Of a DNA stretch of 64,000 nt, positions 31,384 through 39,715 are shown one piece after another. A program made the translations under genes and the position numbers. The stretch comes from Pseudogulbenkiania subflava DSM 22618 (GTDB taxonomy: Bacteria; Pseudomonadota; Gammaproteobacteria; Burkholderiales; Chromobacteriaceae). Position 1 is the stretch's first letter. Each line of letters starts with the position of its first letter. The DNA is taken from assembly GCF_900177275.1 (NCBI RefSeq), contig NZ_FXAG01000025.1:1-64000 (forward strand), read 5' to 3'. The notes below the pieces were generated by a model, which saw only the letters and a list, made by a program, of their open reading frames with translations, ran no database searches and was not told the DNA's origin.

Positions 31384-32244
31384 ATGACAGAAAACAACTT
31401 GACCATCGGCGTGGTTGGAGCAGGGCAAATGGGGAGCGGCATCGCCCAGGTCTGCGCCATGGCCGGCATGACGGTGCTGCTGAACGACGTTTCCGAACAG
31501 GCCGTCGCGCGCGGCATCGACACCATCGCCGGACAGCTCGATCGGCTGGTGACCAAGGACAAGCTGAGCGCCAGCGCCCGCGACGAGGCACTGCGCCACC
31601 TGAAGCCTGCCGCCAGCCTGGAGCAACTGGCCCAGTGCGATTGCGTGATCGAGGCCGCCACCGAGAACGAAACGCTCAAGCTCGACATCTTCCGCCGCCT
31701 CGACGCCATCGTGCAGCCGAACGCCGTGCTCGCCAGCAATACCTCGTCGATCTCGATCACCCGCATCGCGGCGGCGACCCAGCGCCCCGACAAGGTCATC
31801 GGCATGCACTTCATGAACCCGGTGCCGGTGATGCCGCTGATCGAGGTCATCCGCGGCCTGCATACCTCGGATGCGGTGTGCCAGGCGGTAACGCTGCTGG
31901 CCAAGCAGATCGGCAAGGTGCCGGTGGAGGTGAAGGACGGCTTCGGCTTCGTCGCCAACCGTCTGCTGATTCCGATGATCAACGAAGCGATCTTCTGCCT
32001 GTACGAGGGGCTGGCCAGCGCGGAGGACATCGACACCGTGATGAAGCTCGGCGCCAACCATCCCATCGGCCCCTTGGCGCTGGCCGACCTGATCGGGCTC
32101 GACACCTGCCTCGCCATCATGGCGGTGCTGCACGAGGGCTTCGACGATTCGAAATACCGCCCATGTCCCTTGCTCAAGCAGATGGTCGATGCCGGCCTGC
32201 TCGGGCGCAAAACCGGCCAGGGCTTTTTCCGCTACAACACCTAA
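31384..32244 (+). CDS. 3-hydroxybutyryl-CoA/3-hydroxyacyl-CoA dehydrogenase
   Basis: The 286-residue stand-alone NAD-dependent dehydrogenase (Hbd/PaaH type) converts (S)-3-hydroxyacyl-CoA to 3-oxoacyl-CoA. It has the NAD-binding GVVGAGQMGSGIAQ at the start, IEAATENE, the catalytic His in GMHFMNPVPVMPL, and the C-terminal helical domain with GFVANRLLIPMINEA and the final KTGQGFFRY. The GAGAGAGAAC upstream serves as ribosome site. It lies 101 bases after the ETF-QO gene and is followed by the hydratase that would supply its substrate. Confidence 0.93.
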   Translation: MTENNLTIGVVGAGQMGSGIAQVCAMAGMTVLLNDVSEQAVARGIDTIAGQLDRLVTKDKLSASARDEALRHLKPAASLEQLAQCDCVIEAATENETLKLDIFRRLDAIVQPNAVLASNTSSISITRIAAATQRPDKVIGMHFMNPVPVMPLIEVIRGLHTSDAVCQAVTLLAKQIGKVPVEVKDGFGFVANRLLIPMINEAIFCLYEGLASAEDIDTVMKLGANHPIGPLALADLIGLDTCLAIMAVLHEGFDDSKYRPCPLLKQMVDAGLLGRKTGQGFFRYNT

Positions 32245-32322
32245 GCCAAACCCGATGGCCGTCACGGAGCTGGCGCACGGCGCCGGCTTCGCCGATCACC
32301 CTGACAACAGGAGGCATCCGCC

Positions 32323-33111
32323 ATGTCCAGCGAACCCAATGTGCTGCTCGAGATCGTCGAGCCTTCCATCTACCGTCTGACCATCAATCGTCCCAAGGCC
32401 CTGAACGCCCTGAACCGCGCCACTATCGCCGAGCTGGGCGCGGCGCTGGCAACCGTCGCCGCCGATCGCTACGCGCGCGTGCTGCTGGTGACCGGCGCCG
32501 GGGACAAGGCTTTTGTGGCCGGCGCCGATATCCGCGCCATGCAGGACATGAGCCCGATCGAAGGGCAGCGCTTCGCCCGCGACACCATGGCGGTGTTCCG
32601 CCAGCTGGAAACCCTGGCGATCCCGGTGATCGCCGTGGTCAACGGCTACGCGCTGGGCGGCGGCTGCGAACTGGCCATGAGCTGTGACTGGATTCTGGCG
32701 GGCGAGAACGCCGTCTTCGGCCAACCCGAGGTCAATCTGGGCCTCACGCCCGGCTTCGGCGGCACACAGCGCCTGACCCGGCTGGTGGGGCGCGCGCGCG
32801 CACTGGAACTCATCACCACCGGGCGCCAGGTCAAGGCGGACGAGGCGCTGCGCTGGGGCCTGGTCAACCATGTCTTCCCCGCCGGACAGCTGATGGACGA
32901 AGCGCTCACGATGGCGCGGCAGATCGCCAGCAAGGCGCCGATCGCGGTGCGGCTCAGCAAGGAAGCGGTGCAACGCGGCCAGGATCTCGACCTCGACAAC
33001 GCCTGCCAGTTCGAGGCTCAGGTATTCGGCCTGGCGTTTTCCACCGAGGACAAGCGCGAGGGCGTGGCCGCCTTCCTCGACAAGCGCACCCCCACCTTCA
33101 GCAACCGCTAG
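32323..33111 (+). CDS. Enoyl-CoA hydratase (crotonase family)
   Basis: The 262-residue crotonase-fold enzyme hydrates trans-2-enoyl-CoA. The oxyanion-hole segments AGADIRAM and LGGGCELAM, with a catalytic-type Glu, and the second Glu in FGQPEVNLGLTPGFGGTQRL are those of true hydratases such as Crt. ATG 32323 follows AGGAGGCATCCGCC. With the preceding dehydrogenase it completes three of the four beta-oxidation steps; no thiolase gene is in the window. A strong hairpin follows 12 bases after the stop. Confidence 0.92.
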   Translation: MSSEPNVLLEIVEPSIYRLTINRPKALNALNRATIAELGAALATVAADRYARVLLVTGAGDKAFVAGADIRAMQDMSPIEGQRFARDTMAVFRQLETLAIPVIAVVNGYALGGGCELAMSCDWILAGENAVFGQPEVNLGLTPGFGGTQRLTRLVGRARALELITTGRQVKADEALRWGLVNHVFPAGQLMDEALTMARQIASKAPIAVRLSKEAVQRGQDLDLDNACQFEAQVFGLAFSTEDKREGVAAFLDKRTPTFSNR

Positions 33112-33123
33112 CGTCCCGTTTTA

Positions 33124-33157
33124 CCGGAGAGAGGGCGCACCTGCGCCGCCTCTCCGG
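33124..33157 (+). other. GC-rich intergenic hairpin after the hydratase gene
   Basis: Arms CCGGAGAG (33124-33131) and CTCTCCGG (33150-33157) enclose a further GCGC/GCGC pairing. There is no T-run. It may protect the upstream mRNA or act as a weak terminator before the transporter gene. Confidence 0.5.
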
Positions 33158-33223
33158 CGTTGCACCCCCGCAGTACCGAACCACCCACCATAACAATCAA
33201 AACTTCCATGGAGGAAAACTATC

Positions 33224-33856
33224 ATGACTGCACCTCAGCAGGGTCTTCAGATCGTCGAAACCCGTACCACCATTGCCGACCCCACCGCCCTGGGCGTGTT
33301 CGGCCTGTCGCTGGTCACGTTCGTGGCGGCCTCGGCCAAGATGCACTGGACCGAAGGGGTGGGCTATCTGATCCCGTGGACGATGTTCCTGGGGTCGATC
33401 GCGCAGATTTGGGCCTCGTCGCTCGACTTCAAGAAAAACAACTACTTCGGCGCCATTGTGCTGGGGGTGTACGGTCTGTTCTGGATGGCGGTGTCCATGC
33501 ACTGGGCGATCAGCCTGGGCTGGTTCGGTGCCGTTGACCCGGCGCAGTTCGACCCGCACCAGATCGCCTTCGCCTTCTTCGGCTACGGCATCTTCTCGCT
33601 GTTCATCATGGTGGTGGCGTTCGAGACCAACAAGGTGTTCGCCACCATTGTGGTGCTGATCAACGTCCTGCTGTTTTCGCTGGGTTTTGCCGCGCTGGGC
33701 GTGGCCAAGGCCCAGTTCAGCACGGCGGCGGCCTGGTCCGAACTGTTGATCTCGCTCTTGGGCTTCTACGCCTGCGGCGCCATCTTCTTCCGGAATTTCT
33801 TCGGCCGGGAAATTCTGCCCTTGGGCGCCCCGCTGGGTCTGATCAAACGTAGCTGA
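33224..33856 (+). CDS. Acetate/succinate uptake transporter family protein (GPR1/FUN34/YaaH)
   Basis: The 210-residue protein has six hydrophobic segments and begins, after about 18 polar residues, with ADPTALGVFGLSLVTF, the local form of the family's NPAPLGL signature. Members such as E. coli SatP move acetate or succinate with protons (family knowledge). The ATG follows ATGGAGGAAAAC, a good ribosome site. It lies 112 bases after the hydratase gene, so it may be expressed with the fatty-acid oxidation cluster, moving acetate or a short-chain acid; co-transcription is not proven because of the intervening hairpin. Confidence 0.85.
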   Translation: MTAPQQGLQIVETRTTIADPTALGVFGLSLVTFVAASAKMHWTEGVGYLIPWTMFLGSIAQIWASSLDFKKNNYFGAIVLGVYGLFWMAVSMHWAISLGWFGAVDPAQFDPHQIAFAFFGYGIFSLFIMVVAFETNKVFATIVVLINVLLFSLGFAALGVAKAQFSTAAAWSELLISLLGFYACGAIFFRNFFGREILPLGAPLGLIKRS

Positions 33857-33867
33857 TGCCCTGATCC

Positions 33868-33890
33868 GGGCGTGCCCTGCGGGCGCGCCC
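33868..33890. other. Inverted repeat between convergent genes
   Basis: GGGCGTGCCC (33868-33877) and GGGCGCGCCC (33881-33890) form a 10-base stem with one G-U pair and a three-base loop, 12 bases after the transporter stop. The flanks lack T-runs, so terminator function is uncertain. Confidence 0.4.
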
Positions 33891-34002
33891 GTTCCATGAC
33901 TTCCGCCCACAACCCTGGTCGAAACGACGGTTCTCCTGCCGGGGCGGTAGCGATTTCCCCCTCCCATAAAGAACCACAGTCGATCGGCAATGCCAGGCGC
34001 CG

Positions 34003-34719
34003 CTAGTGCCGCACGCTCACTTCGAACAGCGCGGCGGCACGCTCGGGCGGTTGCAGCTGCCCATCCACCAGAAAGATGCGGCGGTCGGCAGCCTGGGCGA
34101 AGGTCGGGTCGTGCGTGACGGCGACCACGGCACGGTTCTGGTTGCGCGCCAGGTCGTGCAGGATGTCGCGCACGTTGGCGCTGGCGTGGGTGTCGAGCGA
34201 GCCGCTCGGTTCGTCCGCCAGGATCAGCTGCGGGTCGTTCGCCAGCGCCCGCGCCACGGCCACGCGCTGGCGCTGCCCTCCGGACATCTGGCTCGGACGC
34301 TTGTGCATCTGCTCGGCCAGTCCGAAGGTGTGCAGCAGCTCGCTCGCCTTGTCGTGCGCTTCTTCCTCTGTTAAACGCGCCAGCTTACGCATCGGCAGCA
34401 TCACGTTGTCGAGCGCCGAGAATTCTTCCAGCAGAAAGTGGAACTGGAACACAAAGCCGATGCGTTCCAGCCGGATATGGGCGAGGTGATCTTCGCTCAG
34501 GCCGGTGGTCAGGGTGTCGTCCAACCACACCTGACCGGCGGTGGGCATGTCGAGCAGCCCCAAGAGATAGAGCAGCGACGACTTGCCCGAGCCGGACGGT
34601 CCCATGATGGCGACGAACTCGCCGCGCGCGATCTCCAGGTCGATGTTCTCCACCAGCGTGGTGGGCACGTCGCCCGGCAGCACGCGCGTGAGCGATTCCG
34701 TGCGCAGCACCGTGCTCAT
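34003..34719 (-). CDS. ABC exporter ATP-binding protein (LolD/MacB/DevA-like)
   Basis: The 238-residue ATPase has Walker A GPSGSGKS (40-47), signature SQMSGGQRQR (143-152), Walker B LILADEPSGS and the switch His in VVAVTHDP. It belongs to the LolD/MacB/DevA group that energises FtsX-type permeases. The start at 34719 overlaps the permease stop (ATGA). A longer frame to 35175 only reads antisense-free permease DNA in another phase and is rejected. It is the last gene of a three-gene operon, after the adaptor and the permease, so it acts as their motor at the inner membrane. Confidence 0.92.
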   Translation of the reverse strand: MSTVLRTESLTRVLPGDVPTTLVENIDLEIARGEFVAIMGPSGSGKSSLLYLLGLLDMPTAGQVWLDDTLTTGLSEDHLAHIRLERIGFVFQFHFLLEEFSALDNVMLPMRKLARLTEEEAHDKASELLHTFGLAEQMHKRPSQMSGGQRQRVAVARALANDPQLILADEPSGSLDTHASANVRDILHDLARNQNRAVVAVTHDPTFAQAADRRIFLVDGQLQPPERAAALFEVSVRH

Positions 34720-35960
34720 GCCGCCCCCCGCAGGATGTCCACCGGGCGCACGCGTCCGCCCTTGCGCGCCGGCAGATAGGCGGCCACCAGCGCCGAGCCC
34801 ATGGCGAACGCCGCGGCCAGCGCCATTTGGTCCCAGCCCCAGTAGATCGGCAGAAAGGCTTGCGTGGTGATGAACGGGCTTTTCACTTCGACCCGCGCGA
34901 GGCCGGCCATCAGTGCCAGCCCAAGGCCGGTGCCGAGCACGCTGCCGACCAGGCCGAGCAGGGCGCCTTCGATCAGGAAGATCCGGCGGATGTCGCGCGC
35001 GTGAAAGCCGATCGACTTGAGGATGGCGATATCGCGGGTTTTTTCCAGCACCACGGTGGAAATCACGTTGTAGATGCCGAAGGCGGCCACGATCAGGGTG
35101 GCGGCCACCACGCTGTACATGATGATGTTGCGGATTTTCACCAGGTTCATGATGTCTTCGCTGGCTTCCTGCCACGATTGCGTCTTGTAGCCGAGCGCGC
35201 GTTCGATCTGGCCCGCGACGACCGGTGCGCGCGCCGGGTCGTCCAGCTTGAGGATGAAACGGTTAGCCACGTTGGGGCGGCCCAGCAACGTCTGCGCGCG
35301 CTTGAGGATGATAAAGGTCTGCCCATCGTCGTAGGAGGCAGTACCGGTACGGAACAGGGCGACGATCTTCATCACGCGCACCAGGCCGGTGGGGGAGGTG
35401 ACCGAGATCTTGTCGCCGAGCTTGGCGCGGAATTTGTCGGCGAGACCGGTGCCGATGATGATGCCGTCCGGGTCGGAGTGCAGCGAGGCGAGCGAGCCGG
35501 ACACGAAATACTGGTCGATGGTGCTGACGTTCTTCATCAGGTCCGGCTCGATACCGTTGATGGCGGCGCCCAGGTCCTTGCCGGCGAAGGTGAAGATAGC
35601 CTGCCCGAGCAGCACCGGCGCCACGCGCAGGCCCGGCAGGCGGCTGACGAAATCCAGCTTCTGCTTGTACTGGCGGATGCCGCGCACCTCGGTTTCCGGC
35701 TTGACGCCGTGGATTTCCACCGCGCCGTGCGCCGCTGCCAGTTCGGCCGCCTGCGGCTTGGCCTGGCGGAATTCGTCGTACACGGTGATGTGGGCCGAGT
35801 TGTCCACCAGGCGGTGCATGAAGTCCTGCTCCGAGCCGCGCATCAGGGCTGACACAGCAAGAAAGAACGCCACGCCGAGACCGATGCCGGCGAGCGAAAC
35901 CAGCGTCTGGCGCCGGCGCGACAGCAGGTGGCTCAGCGCGATCGAGGCCGCCAGCTTCAT
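34716..35960 (-). CDS. FtsX-like ABC exporter permease (DevC/MacB/LolE type)
   Basis: The 414-residue protein has one N-terminal membrane helix (about 18-40), a large periplasmic domain (about 45-280) and three C-terminal helices with the FtsX-domain sequence EKTRDIAILKSIGFHARDI in the cytoplasmic coupling loop. This four-helix plan is that of MacB/LolE/DevC permeases. Gene overlaps on both sides (ATGA with the adaptor before it and with the ATPase after it) show it works with them. The exported substrate is not recognisable. Confidence 0.9.
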   Translation of the reverse strand: MKLAASIALSHLLSRRRQTLVSLAGIGLGVAFFLAVSALMRGSEQDFMHRLVDNSAHITVYDEFRQAKPQAAELAAAHGAVEIHGVKPETEVRGIRQYKQKLDFVSRLPGLRVAPVLLGQAIFTFAGKDLGAAINGIEPDLMKNVSTIDQYFVSGSLASLHSDPDGIIIGTGLADKFRAKLGDKISVTSPTGLVRVMKIVALFRTGTASYDDGQTFIILKRAQTLLGRPNVANRFILKLDDPARAPVVAGQIERALGYKTQSWQEASEDIMNLVKIRNIIMYSVVAATLIVAAFGIYNVISTVVLEKTRDIAILKSIGFHARDIRRIFLIEGALLGLVGSVLGTGLGLALMAGLARVEVKSPFITTQAFLPIYWGWDQMALAAAFAMGSALVAAYLPARKGGRVRPVDILRGAA

Positions 35961-37024
35961 CGGGGCGTTCCTGCCGGCGCGGCATCGGGCTGGGCGCGCA
36001 CCTTCTGCCCGTCCTTCAGTTCGGCCGGCGGTTCGGCGATGAAGGTATCGCCATCGTTCAGGCCGACCAGCACCTCGCTGCGGTCCGCCCCCCTGGCACC
36101 GAGCGAGAGGCTCTGTTTGTGCGCACGGCCGTCGCGCACCAGCCAGATCGCGCTGCCGTTGAGCGCCGTGCTCGGCACCAGCAGCGCGTGCTCACGCCGG
36201 GCCAGGATGATGTTGACCTCGGTGGTCATGCCGATCATCAACGGGGTGCCGGGAAGCAGGGCGATGCGCACGCGGTAGTTGCGCGCCAGCGGGTCGCCCT
36301 TGGCGGTGATCTCGGCCACCTTGCCTTCGAACACCCGCCCGGGGAAACCGTCGGCGGTGATCTGGGCAGGCTGTCCCACTTTGACACCGGCGATGTCTTC
36401 CTCATCGACCACGGTGGTGATGCGCGGCGGTGCGCCGGACTGGGCCAGATAGAACACCGGCTGGTTGAGCGGTATGAAGTCCCCCACCTCGCCGTCGCGG
36501 CGGATGATGTGCCCGGCGCCGGGCGCGCGCAGCGTCATGAATTTGATCTGCTCTTCGATGCGGCGCGTGGTGGCGCGGGCGGAATCGAATGTGGAGCGGG
36601 CCTGATCGAGCTGATCGATGGTGGCGAAGCCGGAGCTGAACAGCGCCTGCACGCGTTGCCAGCGCTGCTCGGCGTAACGCAGCCGGGCCTGTTCGTCGCC
36701 CAGGCTGGCGCGCAGATCGCTGTCGTCGAGCCGGCCCAGGATTTGCCCCGGCGTCACCTCGGCACCTTCATCGGCGCGCAGCTCGACCAGCCGCCCGCCG
36801 ACCTGCGGAGCGATGGTGACTGTCACGCTTGCCTCGACGTTGCCGGTGGCGTACACCGCCTGGATGGCCGGCCCGCGTGTGGGGTGGCCCACTTTGACCA
36901 TGGGGGGTGCCAGCCAGTGCCAGAGCAGGACGGATAGCCCGGCGGCGAGCAGCAGGAAGAAGGCCCCTTTGCCGGCCCGATAGAGGGCGGATTTTCGGTG
37001 GGAACGGCTATCGTTCGATGCCAT
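35957..37024 (-). CDS. HlyD/MacA-family periplasmic adaptor of an ABC exporter
   Basis: The 355-residue adaptor has a short basic N-terminus, one membrane anchor (about 18-36), a biotinyl-lipoyl-like part (VEASVTVTIAPQVGGRLVEL), a helical hairpin (about 105-160) and beta-barrel domains. It resembles DevB/MacA proteins that connect FtsX-type ABC permeases to an outer-membrane channel. No TolC-like gene is next to it, so the channel must come from elsewhere, perhaps the NodT-type protein 12 kb away or a general TolC. First gene of the operon; about 290 bases of noncoding DNA separate it from the end of the suf operon upstream. Confidence 0.9.
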   Translation of the reverse strand: MASNDSRSHRKSALYRAGKGAFFLLLAAGLSVLLWHWLAPPMVKVGHPTRGPAIQAVYATGNVEASVTVTIAPQVGGRLVELRADEGAEVTPGQILGRLDDSDLRASLGDEQARLRYAEQRWQRVQALFSSGFATIDQLDQARSTFDSARATTRRIEEQIKFMTLRAPGAGHIIRRDGEVGDFIPLNQPVFYLAQSGAPPRITTVVDEEDIAGVKVGQPAQITADGFPGRVFEGKVAEITAKGDPLARNYRVRIALLPGTPLMIGMTTEVNIILARREHALLVPSTALNGSAIWLVRDGRAHKQSLSLGARGADRSEVLVGLNDGDTFIAEPPAELKDGQKVRAQPDAAPAGTPR

Positions 37025-37318
37025 ATCGTGTCATTGGTCGCTTCATAACAGGCGCTACGGCCAGCGGAATACGATTTCACCTGCGTGAGGTGGCGCGGCG
37101 CCAGCCCTTCATCTGCATTGCTCTCGATGGTTCGACCGGCCCCGCCAGGCCGTCGAGAACGTTGCAAGGAACTATGTTGACGATAGATCGCGCCGCCGGC
37201 GAGTGCCATGCGTGGGGTCAAGATTTATCCAGAACGGATGGGGCGGGGCCGGAACAGACGGTGATCTACCCGTTCCGGCAAAGGACATGCGACAACACGG
37301 TGCCTCGTGGGGACGGAT

Positions 37319-37639
37319 TCAATCGAAGCGGTCGTCGCGCACTTGCACCATGCCCTGCTCGACGCGCACCGGGAAGGTAGCGACCGGTTCGTAGGCGGGC
37401 GGGCCGAGTGCCTCGCCGGTACGCAGCGAGAACGACGCGCCGTGGCGTGGGCAGACGATGCACTCACCCAGCACCTCGCCACCGGACAGGGTCTCGGCTT
37501 CGTGGCTGCACATGTCCTCGATGGCGTAATAGCGGCCCTCGACGTTGAACACGGCAATCGCCACGCCGTCGGCGTCCACGGTGTGGAACGTCCCGGGCGG
37601 GAAGCCGTCGGCCGGGGCCACGTCGAACCAGTCGCTCAT
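37319..37639 (-). CDS. Rieske-type [2Fe-2S] ferredoxin at the end of the suf operon
   Basis: The 106-residue single-domain Rieske protein has the cluster ligands Cys44-x-His46 (MCSHEAE) and Cys63-x-x-His66 (CPRHGAS). It resembles NirD and biphenyl-dioxygenase-type ferredoxins. It begins at 37639, overlapping the stop of the DUF59 gene (TGATG), so it is translated with the suf genes and may supply electrons for cluster assembly or be a client of it. The longer frame to 37705 lacks a ribosome site. Similar Rieske genes close suf operons in other bacteria (from memory of such clusters); the exact role is not established. Confidence 0.88.
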   Translation of the reverse strand: MSDWFDVAPADGFPPGTFHTVDADGVAIAVFNVEGRYYAIEDMCSHEAETLSGGEVLGECIVCPRHGASFSLRTGEALGPPAYEPVATFPVRVEQGMVQVRDDRFD

Positions 37640-37998
37640 CACAGCAGGCCCAGTTCCAGGCGTGCCGCCTCGCTCATCATGTCCTGCGACCAGGGCGGCT
37701 CCCACACCAGTTCGACCTCGGCCTCGTGCACGCCGTCGACGCGTTCCACCGCCTCGGCCACCTGCGCGGGAAAGGTCTGCGCCACCGGGCAGCCCGGCGC
37801 GGTCAGCGTCAGGTCGATATGGACCTTGCCCTCGGCGTCATCCACGTCGAGCGCGTAGATGAGCCCCAGGTCGTAGATGTTGACCGGAATTTCCGGGTCG
37901 TACACGGTGCGCAGCGCCTCGATCACGCGCTGCTGCAATTCGGAAACCGGGGGAGGGGCGGTTTTGTCGTTTCGGTGATGCCAGTGAAACAGGTCCAT
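37639..37998 (-). CDS. sufT: SufT-like DUF59 (MIP18 family) iron-sulfur assembly factor
   Basis: The 119-residue protein carries the DUF59 core YDPEIPVNIYDLGLIY and the conserved Cys in TLTAPGCPVAQ. DUF59 proteins (SufT, MIP18) help in maturation of Fe-S proteins. A short His-rich leader (MDLFHWHHRNDK) precedes the domain; a longer frame to 38076 would run into sufU. It starts five bases after the sufU stop and overlaps the Rieske gene, firmly within the suf operon. Confidence 0.9.
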   Translation of the reverse strand: MDLFHWHHRNDKTAPPPVSELQQRVIEALRTVYDPEIPVNIYDLGLIYALDVDDAEGKVHIDLTLTAPGCPVAQTFPAQVAEAVERVDGVHEAEVELVWEPPWSQDMMSEAARLELGLL

Positions 37999-38003
37999 CG
38001 TCT

Positions 38004-38453
38004 TCACTCCGTCGATACCGGCTGGCCGTCCTGGTGCAGCGCGGCCAACAGGGTATGCCAAGCCAGGGTGGCGCACTTCACCCGGGTCGGAAACTCGCGC
38101 ACCCCGGCCAGTACGGCAAGCTTGCCGAGCGGCGCGTCAGCGGGAAGGCCGTCCTCGGACGTCACCAAGGCGTGGAAGACGGCAAACAGCGCTTCGGCCT
38201 CGGCCTCGGTCCTGCCCTTGAGCGCATCGGTCATCAGCGAAGCCGAGGCGGTGGAAATGGCACAGCCCGCGCCTTCGAAACGGGCCTCCTCGATCACGCC
38301 GTCGACCACCTTGAGCGACAACGAAAGATGGTCGCCGCACAGCGGATTGAACCCCTCGGCGTGGCGGTTAGCCCCCGCCAGCGGACCGAAATTGTGCGGC
38401 CGGCGATAGTGGTCGACGATGAGTTCCTGGTAGAGATCGCGTAAATCGGACAT
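38004..38453 (-). CDS. sufU: SufU-type zinc sulfurtransferase / scaffold-like protein
   Basis: The 149-residue protein shows the SufU pattern: Cys39 and Asp41 (NPLCGDH), Cys64 (GAGCAISTASAS) and Cys127 (RVKCATLAW), the four ligands that hold zinc in Bacillus SufU. SufU accepts sulfur from the SufS persulfide. It lacks the iron-scaffold features of IscU and takes the place of SufE, which is absent here. The ATG at 38453 overlaps the sufS stop. Length and motifs are typical. Confidence 0.92.
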   Translation of the reverse strand: MSDLRDLYQELIVDHYRRPHNFGPLAGANRHAEGFNPLCGDHLSLSLKVVDGVIEEARFEGAGCAISTASASLMTDALKGRTEAEAEALFAVFHALVTSEDGLPADAPLGKLAVLAGVREFPTRVKCATLAWHTLLAALHQDGQPVSTE

Positions 38454-39715
38454 CAGCCAAACACCTCCCGGGCCTTGCGGATGGCGCGTAGCAGCGTCGC
38501 CACGTCTTCGGCCGTGTTGTAGAGGGCGAACGAGGCGCGCGCCGTGGCGGGCACGCCGAAATGCGCCATCACCGGCATCGCGCAATGGTGCCCGGCGCGC
38601 ACCGCCACCCCTTCCAAATCCAGGATCGTTCCGACGTCGTGCGGGTGCACACCCTCCAGGGTAAATGCCAGGATGCTCGCCTTGTCGCGCGCCGTGCCGA
38701 TCAGGCGCAGGCCGGGTATCTGCGCAGCTTCGGCGGTGGCGTAATCCAGCAGCGCCTGCTCGTGGGCGGCGATGGCGGGCAAGCCCACCGTGTTCACATA
38801 GTCGATGGCCGCTCCCAGGCCGATGACGCCGGCGATATTCGGGGTGCCGGCCTCGAACTTGTAGGGCAAGTCGTTGTAAGTGGTCCTGGTGAAAGTGACC
38901 TGGCGGATCATGTCGCCGCCGCCCTGGTAAGGCGGCATCGACTCCAGCAGCGCCGCCTTGCCGTAGAGCACACCGATGCCGGTCGGGCCATAAAGCTTGT
39001 GGCCGGAAAAGGCGTAGAAATCGCTGCCGAGCGCCTGCACGTCGACCGGCAGATGGGCGACGGCCTGGGCGCCGTCGACCAGCACCACCGCCCCGGCGGC
39101 GTGGGCTAGCTCGATCAGCTGGCGCACCGGGTTGACGGTGCCCAGTGCGTTGGACAGCTGTGTCACCGCGACCAGGCGGGTGGCCGGGCCCAGCAGGCGC
39201 GCAAATTCGTCGAGCCGCAGCTCGCCCGCATCATCGATCGGAGCGACGCGCAGAGTGGCACCGCTGCGCTCGCACAGCAGTTGCCACGGCACGATGTTGG
39301 AGTGGTGCTCCATTTCGGTGATCAGGATTTCGTCGCCGCGCCGCAAACGTTGGCCGAAGCTCGTCGCCACCAGGTTGATCGCCTCGGTGGTGCCGCGCAC
39401 GAACACGATTTCCTCGCGCCGCGCCGCGTTGATAAAGCGTCGCACCGTGTCGCGCGCCGCCTCGAAGGCGTCGGTGGCACGCTGGCTCAGGGTGTGCACG
39501 CCACGGTGGACGTTAGCGTTGTACTCACGGTAATAACGGGCCTCGGCCTCGATCACGGCGAGCGGTTTTTGCGTGGTGGCGGCGTTGTCCAGGTAGACCA
39601 ACGGCTTGCCGTGCACGGTCTGCTGCAGGATGGGGAAATCCTGCCGCCAGCGCGCCACCTCCGGCGCGGACAGCGTGTCCGGGCGGACGGCTTCTTGCTT
39701 CACCACGGCGTTCAT
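38453..39715 (-). CDS. sufS: Cysteine desulfurase SufS
   Basis: The 420-residue PLP enzyme releases sulfur from cysteine. The Schiff-base Lys240 is in FSGHKLYGPTG, the reactive Cys378 in RAGHHCAMPVM, and the N-terminal GKPLVYLDNAATTQKP is typical. The ATG at 39715 overlaps the sufD stop (ATGA); a frame reaching to 39922 is a shadow of sufD. It would hand sulfur to SufU next door. A group II desulfurase in a SufBCDSU-type operon. Confidence 0.95.
   Translation of the reverse strand: MNAVVKQEAVRPDTLSAPEVARWRQDFPILQQTVHGKPLVYLDNAATTQKPLAVIEAEARYYREYNANVHRGVHTLSQRATDAFEAARDTVRRFINAARREEIVFVRGTTEAINLVATSFGQRLRRGDEILITEMEHHSNIVPWQLLCERSGATLRVAPIDDAGELRLDEFARLLGPATRLVAVTQLSNALGTVNPVRQLIELAHAAGAVVLVDGAQAVAHLPVDVQALGSDFYAFSGHKLYGPTGIGVLYGKAALLESMPPYQGGGDMIRQVTFTRTTYNDLPYKFEAGTPNIAGVIGLGAAIDYVNTVGLPAIAAHEQALLDYATAEAAQIPGLRLIGTARDKASILAFTLEGVHPHDVGTILDLEGVAVRAGHHCAMPVMAHFGVPATARASFALYNTAEDVATLLRAIRKAREVFG

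Noticed and set aside
34003-35175. 390-residue version of the exporter ATPase
   Set aside because: The first 150 residues are permease DNA read out of phase; the true start at 34719 overlaps the permease stop as ATGA.
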